Below, piece after piece: positions 26,708 through 39,193 of a DNA stretch of 64,000 nucleotides. The notes below the pieces were generated by a model, which made no database searches, had not been told where the DNA came from, and saw only the letters and a program-made list of their open reading frames with translations. Source of the stretch: Rhea pennata (Eukaryota > Chordata > Aves > Rheiformes > Rheidae); NCBI RefSeq assembly GCF_028389875.1, contig NC_084668.1, positions 17,255,993 to 17,319,992 on the forward strand, read 5' to 3'. Each line of letters begins with the position of its first letter. Position 1 is the first letter of the stretch. The translations under genes were made by a program, and so were the position numbers.

Positions 26708-29697
26708 AAGGCATCTGCTCCTGGGAGACATTTCCCATCCATGGCATTGACAGTTTCCCAGGTGTTTCTTGCCTGAGGTGCCTTCCTCTGTGGCTGGGGG
26801 ACAGCAGGTTCCATTTTGCCCTGTGTGAGGATAGGATGGGGTCGGAAAGCTAAAATGTCCCTGAAACGTGTCATCTCTATTACTTCAAACATCCCAGAGA
26901 AGATTTAACCCATTTCCAGCCCCAAAAATCTCAGCCTAGTTTCTGCCATTTCCCCATGTGTGCTTTAAGAGAAGGCTTCAGATTCCATCTACTCCTCCTC
27001 TTCCTAGCTTGAATACAGTTGTTTTCCTCACATCTCTCCATCCAGCCATCCCACTGCTTTTACTAGTAATCCACCTCCTGACCTGCAGCTGTTCCTCATC
27101 CCTTGTTCTCCTTTTTCAGTCCACAATGTTCTTTGCACTCATCCCTTTGGTACTGACCTTTTTATCATTTTTAAATTGCTGCTTCTTCTTTACTCCATCA
27201 TCATCCACTCCCTGAAGAAGTTGCTTTTAGCCATTACCTCATTTTCTTCATCCAGCCATGTCCATCTACTCATACTACCTTAACTTATGGTGGAGTTTCA
27301 AGCAACACCTAGGAGAGTGATAGAAAAATAGGAAATCTCTTCTTTAGACTTCTTTGCCTTGTAGTCACATTATAGCACTTGAATCTAAATAGCCTACTAT
27401 ATTCTAACATGCCTGGAGCTTGTTATATTGCCTCTGCTCAGGATAAATGGGCAGTGCTCAGCACCTTCCCTTTGAATGGCTCACACTTAGGCTTGGTTGT
27501 GAAATCAGATGAAGAGCCCAAGCAAGAAATTCAAATTCCTTTGCATGAGCAGCTTGAATCTTCACCACTTGGGGACCTTGGAGAGATTCACCCAGCTCAA
27601 CAGTGCCATTATGTTAATGCACCACCTAAAGACTTTAACTGGGGCTGAGACATAGATCAGCATTCATGAGGTAGAAGGGCTTTCCATAGCATGTGTCCAA
27701 GAGCTTTCTGAGGGTAGGTAAGAGTTTGTGCTTAGACTCAAAGATCGGGCCTGAATTAATGCAGGTCTCCATAAAGGCCTTTGGGAGATCTCAACATGTT
27801 TGCTAGTAACTAGTGGCACAATACATGCTGGAATGACCCTCAGGCTAGACTGAAAGGCTGGAACTGTGCTCAAGAGAAAGGCGTATAGACTTGTGTAAAC
27901 CCCCCATGTCCAATCTCCCTCAGCTCTACCCATGATCAGGAGATAGATCTGTATTTGGAATGACGTTCAGCCCAAAGAGTAATCTCCCAGTCATGCACCA
28001 CTCCCCAACCAGCTGTGGGACTGCATTTTACAGGCAGGAATGTACTGCTCACTCAGATGCCCAGAAACATCTGTGCAGACAGTCAGACACACAGATACAT
28101 GGTGGGATGGGAAGCAAGGGGAGAGAAGGACTGAGGGAACTGGCAGGGAGATTTCAGATGATTTCAGATGAAGATATAAAGTTCTGCAAGTTATCACATC
28201 TAGGGTGCACAAGCAGGTCTGCCAAGACTATCCAGCCAGCACAGAAGCACAGAGTGCCAGGGAGACTGAGTGTCGGGGAAAGATCCCAGATTTCATTCTG
28301 CTTTCAAAGTTCTTCTTTCCAGTAGCAAGAATTAATTAGCCATAGCTCTGTCATTTCAGCTTCACCTAGGAGTCAAATTTAGGATTTCCTTCTTTTTTGT
28401 TGTTTTTAACAGATTTTTTTTGTTGACATTTGGACAGGTGGCCCAAAATCCCAAATTATGAACCATAGTGGGGGCAAGTCAGCATTAACCCTTTGAGGTC
28501 TGCTATGACAGCTGAGGAGACAAAGACGGGCTGAGGGGGAATCTGCTACCTCTGTTACAGCTGGGAAGAACTGGTGCTTTGACTCAGTGCCCCCTCCTCA
28601 ATTATAGTGCTGCTATCAGACGGCAGAGGAAGACCTACGGACTGCCTCAGAGCCAGCCACAGGGTCTTCAGCTGGCCTCCAAAGGAAGAGTCATGGCAGT
28701 CCACGAGGATCTCACATCCTGTCCCTGAGCAGGTCATCACAAATATAGATGGGTGATGTAAGCAGCCTGGGGGTAGCTGCATATGAAAAGGATCTGAAAC
28801 AAGCCAGTTCCTCTCCCCTGGCTCCTGGAGAGTTTCCCTCACACTGCAATCCCCTGGCAGTAACTGGACATCTTGGATATATTGTTGTAGGCAGCAGGAG
28901 GCTGTCTACCTTCATTCCTGACATAGCAGCCAGCAGAAGGAAGGCAACAGCAGAAGTCCTCTTAGGGGGGGACTTTCTTGGGAGGTTTTCATCCCTAGAT
29001 CAATCTTGTATTCCTTCATAGGCTCCCATTGTAATCTAGGAGGCAATGGAGATAGAGAATGGTGCCTCCTCCTTGTGGAAAAAAAAGAAAAAAGTTAAAA
29101 GGATCATATCCAATTATTAGACAGGTAGAATGTGTCATTTCATCTGTGTTTGGGGGATACTGCCAGGTATAACCTGGCATTGAAGCATCTCCACTAAGTA
29201 CCCATCAGATTTGCTGTCCTTTTGAAACAGAGAACCATGCCACAGGTCCTGGTCAGTGTTTTAGACAAGCCATCATACAAGCCACCAGTGCTCCAGAGCT
29301 CCTTGGAAGACATATTTGGGTTGCATCCTGTGCACTTGGCTTGCTACAAGCTCTCCAGGTATCTCTTCATGTGAAGGTCTAAGAAATGCCATTTTAAAAA
29401 CTTGATCATAATCACATGGAAACACAAACACGGGCACCTTTGCAACCCAGCAGGTCCTTCAATGGCAGTTTTATCTCCTTCCCCTGATGTCTATAATAGA
29501 AAAGAGAGCTGAAACTTGTCCCCACATCACAAAATCCCAGGTCACGTCAGCTTTTGTCATGCAGATGAAGAAACATGTTTCCAGGCGGTCCCATTTCTCA
29601 GGACTGAAGGCAGCTGAGTCAAAGAGCTTCCTCAGGAAACACGAAGTTCAGTGAACGGCTCAGGCCTTAAAGGGGTCATCATTAGAGTCAAAGCAGT

Positions 29698-29735
29698 TAT
29701 GAGGAAGTGCTCTGACCACCAGACCACACTCTCTG
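29698..29735 (-). repeat. tRNA-SINE head fragment
   Basis: On the minus strand, TGTGGTCTGGTGGTCAGAGC closely resembles the A-box head 'TGTGGtCTaGTGGTtAGAGC' of reptile and MIR tRNA-derived SINEs. The body is not recognisable, so this is a truncated piece. Confidence 0.5.
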
Positions 29736-32700
29736 TTGCTTTCACTAAGCAACACATCTTCTGACATGAACAGGGATCTTGTTAGCAGAACAGACCCTGA
29801 AAGAGATCCAAAGCTGACAAATCTTTTCCAAACCACTAGCCTGGACTCAAGATTCAGCATCATGGGATTTCCCTATACCTATATTATGGTACGGCTCAAT
29901 TATATGCATTATGATATTTTTATCCCTTCCTCAGAAGCCCTGGGTGCTGATCACAAGTGATGACAGGAGAGTGGGCAAAGATAACCATTGACTTGCAGCA
30001 TGAGACTACAAGCTTCAAGAAGCAGGCTAGGCATCCTGGCCTCAGAGAGCAAAATACTACTGTTTCAAAGGATGTGCAAAGGGAAAGACTAAATAAGAAA
30101 CTGGGATGAGCTGAGGAGTTGGGAAGTCTTGCAGTACTCTGCATTTTGCTCCACTGCTCTGTCACATCTTAGTTTTGGGACCCACAGGATCCCTTGGACT
30201 AATCTGGGATATAGAAACTTGGCCAAGAGAGATATGGGCACTACAATTGGAAAAGGAGCTCAAGGGGGTAAGCAATAAAGAGCTTGTCAATGAACAGTAG
30301 TTGGGCAGCTTCCCCGAGCTCTGGTGGATTACCTAATGTTGAAGTAGCAGTCTCCATGAGGCCAGAGTCAAGTGTATCAGCTGTGATTTGAGGAGGACTA
30401 GCAGGGCAGAGGAATAGGACAGCTGTCCCGAAGAGCCCCAGAGGGTCACAGTAGGAAGAAGTACTATTTCCTTATATAACTAGCGATGAAATTCACACTA
30501 GAAGCAACTTGCCACTCCTACCACAAATCTTGACCTCCAGTCCCCTTTCTGAGGGTGGTTCCTGCACTGGAAAAGAGAGAGAGAGATTTCAAGTTAAGAT
30601 AAAATGATGCCATGTGGTGGAGCCAGTCCCCTGTATCATATCTTTGGGATGGTCTTCTTCCACATTCCTGCCTGCATACTTGAAAGAACCAGAAAAACAC
30701 AATAGAATAAACTAGAGAAAGTTGCAGAGAGAACATATCTGTTAGACTTAGTCAAATGTTTAGGGAACTGTCTCCCATATTTCCAGTTTACCAGTGAATT
30801 CAAGAGTTTCCACATCTGTGCCTCACTTCCTTCCTATCACTGCACCACAGTTAAAATAAGACCCAGTCCAAGAAAGCACAGATGTGAGAGTTTTGTTGGT
30901 CCAAAATCTTTTCCAATTGGTCCTGTAGCACCCATATACCTTTGGATCATAGCTGACAGCAAAAGATATTGGTTGCAGGGAGAGAAGCAAAAGACAAGGA
31001 ATGATTTGGTTTGTCAACCTTGCTGAACTAATCTAAGGCTATTTGCCCTTGCGTCTGCCTGAATCAGAGCTAAACCTGCTCTCAGCAGCTGGAAATCTGA
31101 CTTGCTGACCATCTCTGGCTGGCTGGAGCCACACAGGGAATGGGGGCATGCAAAGACCTTCAATCAGAGCATAGGGAAAGATCTAGAGTTTCACTCTTGT
31201 TTGAATGAAATGAGCTGATTTTGCCAGCTGTCAGGCAGCAATCACAGCCCTTATGAATGACAGAATAAACCAAGTTTCTTCTGCAGCCAAATTCCATTGA
31301 CACCTCCACAGAGTTGGCTTTCACCATCCATCATGACATCTGCTGAGGTCCACGGGAAGAGGAGAGGGTGTAGCTCTCTGTCCCACCCTGGGTTATTTTT
31401 ACAGCTGGGAAAGGAGGTGGTGAACCTGGACAAGAAGGTTCGAGGCTTTTCCAAGGCAGTTCACAAAAGCTGTGAAACCAGAGCTGGAGCTTACAAGGCC
31501 CCAGATCCCCAGATCAGCAACTCCAGATGTGTCACTGGCACTGAACCTAGAAAGGCCGTGTGCCCCAGAAAGGAATTTTACTGGTTCTGCCCAAGCAGAA
31601 ATTTTCTGTATGCATATAAAATGTCCCAGCCAAGTAGCTGTCTCCCCCATTGGAATAGACACCTGAAATGGAGGCACGGAGCTCATAAATATCTCCAACC
31701 TTTCTGTAGGACCTAGCCTCAGGAGGTGCAGGCAGAACAATGGGAGCAGAAATACCATCTGTAGCAACCAGATCTTTTCCCTGCCCAAATTAAGACTTAA
31801 GGAAAATACCCCAACCAAGAAAAAAGCATGGATTTGTGTTGATTTTCATCAGATGAAGGATGGATCCCTTGAAAATCAGTTCCAGGTGAACTGCATGGAG
31901 CAGCCCAGAAGTTGCTTGATGGTTTCTCTCTGTCTCGTGTTTGTTGATGCCAGAACACATTGAAGCTAAGGATCCACAGGCAACACAGAACAGTTCCCTC
32001 AGGAGGAGCAGTTCCACACACACCTTCCCAATAAACTATCCTAGCAGAGTGGCAATGTTTAAAAACCAAACTGGTCATTGTTGGCAATTGTAGAACCAGA
32101 CAAAAATAGCAAAAAAAAAATCACAATTTCCTGCACATTTTTTCTGATTGTTCCACAAAAATTGTTGGATTATTCAAAAGAGAATGGTTTTAGCAAGCAA
32201 AACAACAGTAATCACCTGCTTTGCTAAGTATTTGCAAATACCATAAACTGTTTTTCTTAGCCAAATGTCATTCCTTTCCACCACCATTACGCCCTCCCCC
32301 TTGTTACTCACTGTGACTAATGGAAGGGGAAGGAGATTGTTGCCTTTTTTTCCAATGGAAAAAAGGACAATTTCCGCTAACTCAAAAACTTTCACTTTTG
32401 TTGGAAGGTGCTTGCCTCACCTCCTCTTTCTCTGCCAGGATGGGTGACACGATTACATTTTTGTCACAAAATCCCTTAGCTTTATTCACTTAAACATTCA
32501 GCAGTAGAAGATAGCATCTTGCTAAATCCTCCCTGGCAAGTTGTCAACAGTGGGACAAGACCATTAAGTTTAAAATATTTGTCCAAGACAGCAAGGTTCC
32601 TGGGAACATCCTTCATCAAATTCTCAATTCTGCTAATTGAGCTATCAGAGCTGTATTGGGGAGGAAGGAGAGGGGAAATGTTTGTATTTATTTCTTTCTA

Positions 32701-34632
32701 GGTTGTAGAAATTGCCAAGAAAGACTTAAAAATAAGAAAAGAAAAACCCTCTGACTTGCTGCCCAGAAACTCAATCCCAAAAGCCTCCTCCCAACCTCTG
32801 TTTACAAAATTATAAGCTTTCTTTGTCCCAACCATTTTCCTGTTACAATAATATTCTTCATCTTCTATCTGACTTTTTTTTTGTGCATGGAAAATATGAT
32901 TTCATTGTGAAAGGATTTCTTATGAATCAATACAGCAAAGGGAACACAGAAATGTTTGCAGTAAATCACCCTTGAAGCAGACATAGAAAATGAGTTACAA
33001 GAACAAGTAGATAATCCCAGGCCATTTCCAGATGGAAGGAGGTTATATTTTCCATACACTGTATCTGGTTTTTGTGTCACAAAACATGCTGGTATTTATT
33101 TAAAGTATTTTTTCTCTTGTACCATAGGGTTATGATGACATGAAATGAGTTTCCAAAAGTTACAAAAATTGGCCTCCTTTAGGTAACAAATGGAAGAACT
33201 GAGATACTGAGTTCAAATCAGCTAAGTCTCTGCCCCTTTTAAAGTCAAGAGCTGAGCCCTGGAGCAGAAGGCTGACTTCCACCCAGTGAGGTTCCCTCTG
33301 TTCCTGGGATGATTATGACTTGTGCAGAGGTCTGGTTTTCCAGGATCTTGCAGTTTCTTTCACCCACTTTTCCATAGCCAGCAAGGACCACACTTGGAGG
33401 TAGGCTTGCGTCTCTGCTCCTGTAAAGTGAACTCTGTCATCACCATCTCCTTGGAGAAGGTTTGGCAGGACTAAAAGCCTGGTGACTTTGGAAGAAGCCA
33501 CTGGATTGCTGAGGTTTTGGAAGTGGCTAGTGGGGAGCAGCTTGTCTGAGCCACATACTGGACTGGGTGTTAGGTATCATGCTGTTCTCCTAAAGTAGAG
33601 ACATCTGAAGGCCATTTGGAGAGCATCTGGAGGGAATCAAGTCTGGCTGCTACTCAGGGGATTCAGGCACATCATTTGAGTGATTCACTCCCTCAGGGAC
33701 TTAAAACTTAGACAGGAAAATTAGGGAACTACATTCCCCTTCCAAAAATTCTCTGAGACCTGAAAATCTGATGATAAATCACCCTGTGGGCTCATCATCA
33801 ACCTGTGGCTCATGGCCACTGCTGATGGGTAGCATCTTGGTGTAAAGCTCTTGAGTAGACCTTTGGGAGTCATGTTTCAGAAAGGGGAGATGGTCCTTGA
33901 ATTTTTGAAAACAGTGAGAAAGACTAGCATGTATCCAGGCAAGCAAAGCAGTATGGGTCTGGGGCTGCCTACAGCTCTGCCTATAGCAGGATAGGATAAA
34001 GGGCCTACAAGAAGAGCTAGGACCAGGCAGGTCAGCCAGGCAGGAGAGCTGCACAAAGGGTGGTTTTAGGTCTTGCCGGCAGGCGGAGTAGCTGGTGTAT
34101 CAAAGCTCCTGTCCTTCACTATCTGGTTAATACAATGCTCACAGCAGACATATCACCTGCCATTTACAGTCTTCCTGAACTGAAGAAGGACTCCAAGTAA
34201 TACATGGAGTTTAATTGTAAGCTGCCTTCTCCAGGGCCCTCACTAGCAACAGAGAGAATTCAACCTAGCTGTGAGATGTGCCCAGCCAGCCTTTCCCCTT
34301 ATTCTATGGATGGACAGAACGGAGCAAAGCCAGGGCTGCATCTTCATCAAAGCCTGTGGATGTTCCCATGATGTGAATTCCAAATTAGAATTTTACTGAC
34401 AGTGGCTGGGACCCAGACCTGGCTGGTTATAAAGTTTTCACACTCAGTGCAAGATCCTGAGGGCATGATGAGAAGTCATCAATCCTTGTGGTCCACCAAG
34501 CAGTAGGGGAGCACAACCACTACCAAGACTTGTCTCCATAATGCCGAGAGTGTCTCTCTTCATCTTGCCAATCCCTGGGGAAGGCCTCTGAGGCTGTCAG
34601 AGCTCTGTAAGCACTGGCTGTCTGCTTGAACC

Positions 34633-34645
34633 TTTTTTTTTTTTT
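34633..34645. repeat. poly(T) tract, 13 nt
   Basis: A simple homopolymer run in otherwise unique sequence. Confidence 0.9.
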
Positions 34646-35435
34646 CCAGGAAAAGCTGGCACTCGAGCTATTCCAACACTTCTCTGCCCTTAAAGACCTG
34701 ACATTCTTCTAATGTGTCCAATACACCAGTCTATAAGAGGAACAGCACCAAGCCTGGAAAGCTGGCCTGGGGCCAGGAGAAATGTCAATATGAGAGGAAG
34801 TATCTGTCACACATACACACACAAGGCTCCATCAGCCAAGCTATTTGAAGTCATCTTTGGCCTGCTACTCTGTTCTCTTGCTTTTAGCAGATCCATCAGT
34901 AGGGACCGGCCGACCTCTAGTGGTACAAGACCACAATGCCAGGAAACAGTCTCTCCTCAGGCTGTAAGGAAGACTAGATCCAGAACAGAGGGTCTTACGT
35001 GCACACGGTTTTATCTCTTGAATAATAAAAGGTCTCTCATGACAAATTAAGGGGGAAACAGGAGAGGCCATCAGTCTTTCTGTGGCAGCCTCCTTCCCAA
35101 AGTTGACCTCCCACTGCCCACGCTTAGCTCAGCTCTCACTACCACAGATGGAGAAACATAAGCCTCTTTAGGCTCAGGATCAGGACCTCCACAGACAACA
35201 AAAATGGGAGGAAATGGGTGGGAGAACAATGATAATGGGGGCAGAGGGGAGCAGCCACAAGAGCTCACAGCACCAGCTTTGTCCTGAGACTTGCATTACC
35301 ACACCCTGCAGCATCTGCACCTCTGTCCCCTAAGATCTGGTAACTCTGAAATGTGACTTCATTGAAATGAGGTGGGAGAGAGAGCAGCAAAGGGATAGCA
35401 GGGCTCTGAGTTCAGAAAGGATTTGTGAGGCAGGG

Positions 35436-35485
35436 AGGGAGGCCTGGTGGTTAGGGTACCTGAGTTTGTGCCCCACATCCTACAC
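35436..35485 (+). repeat. tRNA-SINE head fragment
   Basis: GGCCTGGTGGTTAGGGTACC followed by TGAGTTTGTGCCCC resembles the A-box head of a tRNA-derived SINE ('gCCTaGTGGTTAGaGcaCcTGgG'). The B-box is not clear, so it is a short relic. Confidence 0.5.
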
Positions 35486-37078
35486 AGTCATTTTCCTTTT
35501 GCTAGTGTGGCTCTTTCCAAAATGTCTAAAGAGGCACTGTCTGCCTATCTCCCAGTGGTATGAAGAAGAGCAAACTTAGGAATAAGTACCATATTCCTGT
35601 GAAATCTGGGAGAAAAGCACTTTCTCCTCACTAGAAGGTGTTTAGGATCTTCCTCTGCCACAGCTGAGATGGGAGCAGGGGAGCCCTTGGGAGTGAAGGA
35701 CAGCTACTGCTTGCATCTCAGTTGGCTAAGCCTGATAGCAGCCTGCTTGAGCAAGGCTGAGGTTTCTTTCACATGGAAATGTAAGTTATAAAGCCATGTG
35801 AGACTCTGTCTCCACAGCTATCTATATCAAATGGTTCAAGGGGGGCTGCTTTAAAATAGGACCTTGGCATAGGTTCCTGATTTTCCTCATGTCTTACCAA
35901 GTGGCACTGGGAGAAAATGTCAGCTTGGCTGCTCCACACGTCCCAGGCATCCCAAGCACGTCCTACAAACCTTTCCGGTGCTCCCAGGGAGATTACTGTC
36001 TCCACAAACAGTCTTTCCTCCCTCCTCTCAGCTGTTGATGATCCCAGTGGCCCTGGGCACCACATTCCTAATTAAGGAGCAAGAGGAGCATCTTTCCTGC
36101 AGTACCAGAAACAAGGGACAGGGACAGGCATGAAGGGGACAGTTTTGCCCAAATGGTGGTCAGGGATCTTCTTTTTACCCCTCCAAACAGGAGTGTACAG
36201 GATCAATGTGAAGCAGAGGCGCACAAGGCAAAGCTGGTGGGTGTGAATCTGAATTTCTAGTGCCAGTTGAAGGAGAGACAACTTTCAGCTGAGATGTCTG
36301 TGGCCATAGGTCTCCAAGAACCCTAAATGCACATGAATAGCCAGAGGCAGGCAGAGCTGTGGCATTCTGGAAATCACTCCATGCCTATAATCCATGCAGT
36401 CATCTCTCATGGGTCTTCCAAAGCTGCAGTAAAACTCTAGAGGGACAAGATGGGTGAACCAGAGGATGGTGGGTGAATGTTTACTCCCAAGTGGAGAGCA
36501 GGGAGCAAGGTGAGAGTAGCCAAGCAAAGACACCTGTCAGCACTGGAAAAACTCAGATCTCAGTAAAGCCAAAGAAAATGAAAATTAGACTGATCAATTC
36601 TCATTGAGAATAAATCTAACACATTTGCTAAGCATTTCATATTAAGAAATATTGCTTTCACATGAACTGCCTCACCAACAGCAAAGATAGCAAGTGTCTA
36701 GGTGCTCAGCTTCATCATTAAACTACTTCTCTCTTCTCCCTTGCAGCTCTCTTGAGCAAATATGTAGTGCATCCCAGCAGCACTCTGCACTAGAGCTGAG
36801 AGATCACTGCTGAACTCATTGCTTTGATTCAAATGCAATCTCCCCTCCCACATACTGCTTTCATTAGAGCCCAGCTGTTCTGGCAACGGCTCTGTGCACA
36901 GTCACGAGAAGCTGTTCACTGGTGGCTTGTTTTATCTAGTTGTTGGAGGCTTAAAACAATGAGCTTGCAAATATTGCATGCCTCACCTTCTCTTTTTTTG
37001 AGGGGCTAGAAGATAGCAGTAGAGTTTGGAGTTAACATGAATGAAAAAAGATCAGAGAGGCATTTTTGTCCCATGGTG

Positions 37079-37080
37079 AA

Positions 37081-37119
<39 letters not shown>
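37079..37119. repeat. (TG)n(AG)n compound microsatellite
   Basis: Eleven TG units (37079-37100) run directly into about nine AG units (37101-37119). Confidence 0.95.
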
Positions 37120-37424
37120 TCCAAATGGATGACCCTCATTTTGAGGTGAAACTGTCTTTTCCCTGCCATTGTCTCAGAATTTCTTGCTGGGACCACCTGC
37201 TGATATGTCAAGGCCCTGGTGACATTCAGAGAAGGCTTGATTTTGACTGGAGATGAACTGCTGGCCTGTTTCTGCTGGACACTGCCTGAGCCTCATGTAG
37301 GAATGAGGACAGTGGGAAGGGAGGCCGAGATCTGTTTCTTCCTCCTCCCATTCCCCCAGACTCTTAGAAACTGTGAGTAAAACTGAGGCTTCCTAAGAGC
37401 TATGCCATCCTCTTGCCAAAGGCT

Positions 37425-37498
37425 GACTCTAAATAAATAAACTCTAAATAAACTGACTGTGAACAAACTCTAAATAAATAACCCGACTCTAAACAGAC
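37425..37498. repeat. CTCTAAATAAATAA minisatellite
   Basis: Imperfect copies of ACTCTAAATAAATAAAC occur four times in about 70 bp, with small insertions (ACTGACTGTGAAC) between copies. Confidence 0.85.
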
Positions 37499-39169
37499 CT
37501 ATCTTGCCTGCTGGAACAGTCTGGACACTTCCTTGTTACTACTCCATGTCCACCTATAGTTGCTGACATAATGGTCATCCAGGGAGGGATATGATATGAT
37601 GGGCTTTTGCTAACCAGAGAAGAGAACTGACTCACTCCACTGTTAATCATCCCAACTTTTGAATTAGGCTACCTTGTTAAGACAGCTGCCTGATTTAACT
37701 TGGACTGCATGCCATAAGCTGTAGTCCCCTGTGATATTCTCCATGCTTCTGCTCTGAATGTGTGTTCAGGACTTTGTGTCCACCTTCAGCTTCCTGCCTT
37801 ACTTGCAGACAGAATCTGCTCTTGGGAACGCTGGCCCTGTGGAAACCCGCAACTGCACAGTACTGATATGGAGGCCAGCAGTTAAGGTCTGCCAGGAGCA
37901 TCTTCAGGCTTAGCTCATATAAAGAGTGGGCAGGGCTTGACAGAGCATGCAAGTCTGGGACCAGCAGTGCTGGGAGTGCTCTTCACCTAGGTCAGGGCGC
38001 CTCTATCACACTCCAGTCCTGCAGCCACAGGGCAGGATTTAAGCCATTGTATCTCAGGTACATACAGACTACTTGTAGCTGCGCTCATCCTCACATTGCA
38101 GAGCACACAATGTACGACTCTGAGGTGTGCTGCAGGGGAGGAGCAACAGGAGAAGCTGGGTGCAGGCATGGAGACATTACCTTCTGCCAAGTCTGATTTG
38201 GATGTGCATCAGTCCAAGGCCTCAATCACTTTGAGACACATCCCTGTAGATGGAGCCAGATCCTCACAACGTAGGAGGACAGCCCAGTCCTACTCTGTCC
38301 CTGCTCCAAGGAGGAACTCGTTCAGACCCTCTGTTCCCTGCCCTTGAACACATTCAGGGATTCAGCTCCACTCCTCTGCCCAGGACACCATCCCTGAGTA
38401 TCATATTGTCCTCTCAAAAAGCCTTTTCTATCCAAAACACACACACCATGCACTGTATATTGCTATTCCTCTCCATGCAGAAACACCCCCCCAAGGTGAC
38501 AATGAAGCCACTAAGGCTGTTTCTGGGATGGCTTTGTTCACAATCAGCCCTGTAATGAGCATCTCCAGGCTGTGCTGGGGTGGAGGTATCCCCTGCAATC
38601 ATCTCAGTCCCCATCCAGGGAAGGTCTGAGGGGGGGAGCTCCAAGGGAGGCTACTGTGTCCAGAAAAGCTGACTGAACCCTGTCTTTCACCTCTAAAGCC
38701 CTTGAACAGTGTATTAGGGAGGCTACAGAGGTTTAGTGGGGTGCTGGGCTGCTCAGACCTTTTCTGCATGTCCAAGGGAGCCCCAGGCTCTTGAGCAAGT
38801 GGCCTGTGCCTCCTCCACCAGTGGGCCAAGGTGTCACTGCCACACGCAGTGGCCAAGCAGCTCAGGGATGCAGTAATTCAGCCGCGACATCCCGGATGCC
38901 ACAGTGAGATTTGCCACCTACAGGAAGGCATTGCCACTCATGCATGCACTGTCCTCATGAGAGCTGGCGGGCATTTGTATCAGAGAGCCTGTGCCAGAAA
39001 GCAAGCTCACATGGACGTTTGTGCCAGAGCAGGTGTGGTGGATATGCACAGAGGTGTGTGACTGGCAGTAGTTTGCTCTGCACATCTACCTCACACCTTC
39101 ATTTCTGCAAGCCTGAGAGGAACAGGGATCAAACTTTACAACAGGCTTGAGTGACTTACCCTCTTGAGG

Positions 39170-39193
39170 TTTTTTTTTTTTTTTTTTTTTTTT
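39170..39193. repeat. poly(T) tract, 24 nt
   Basis: An uninterrupted T24 with no identifiable retroposon body beside it. Confidence 0.93.

Larger units (their letters stand above)
16925..35430. other. intergenic, no gene seen
   Basis: The longest open frame is 201 codons (25687-26292, plus). It starts at a weak context and shows no domain, signal or relatives I recognise, and an open frame of 159 codons overlaps it on the opposite strand. I read the whole stretch as non-coding. It contains the simple repeats and SINE heads listed separately. Confidence 0.55.
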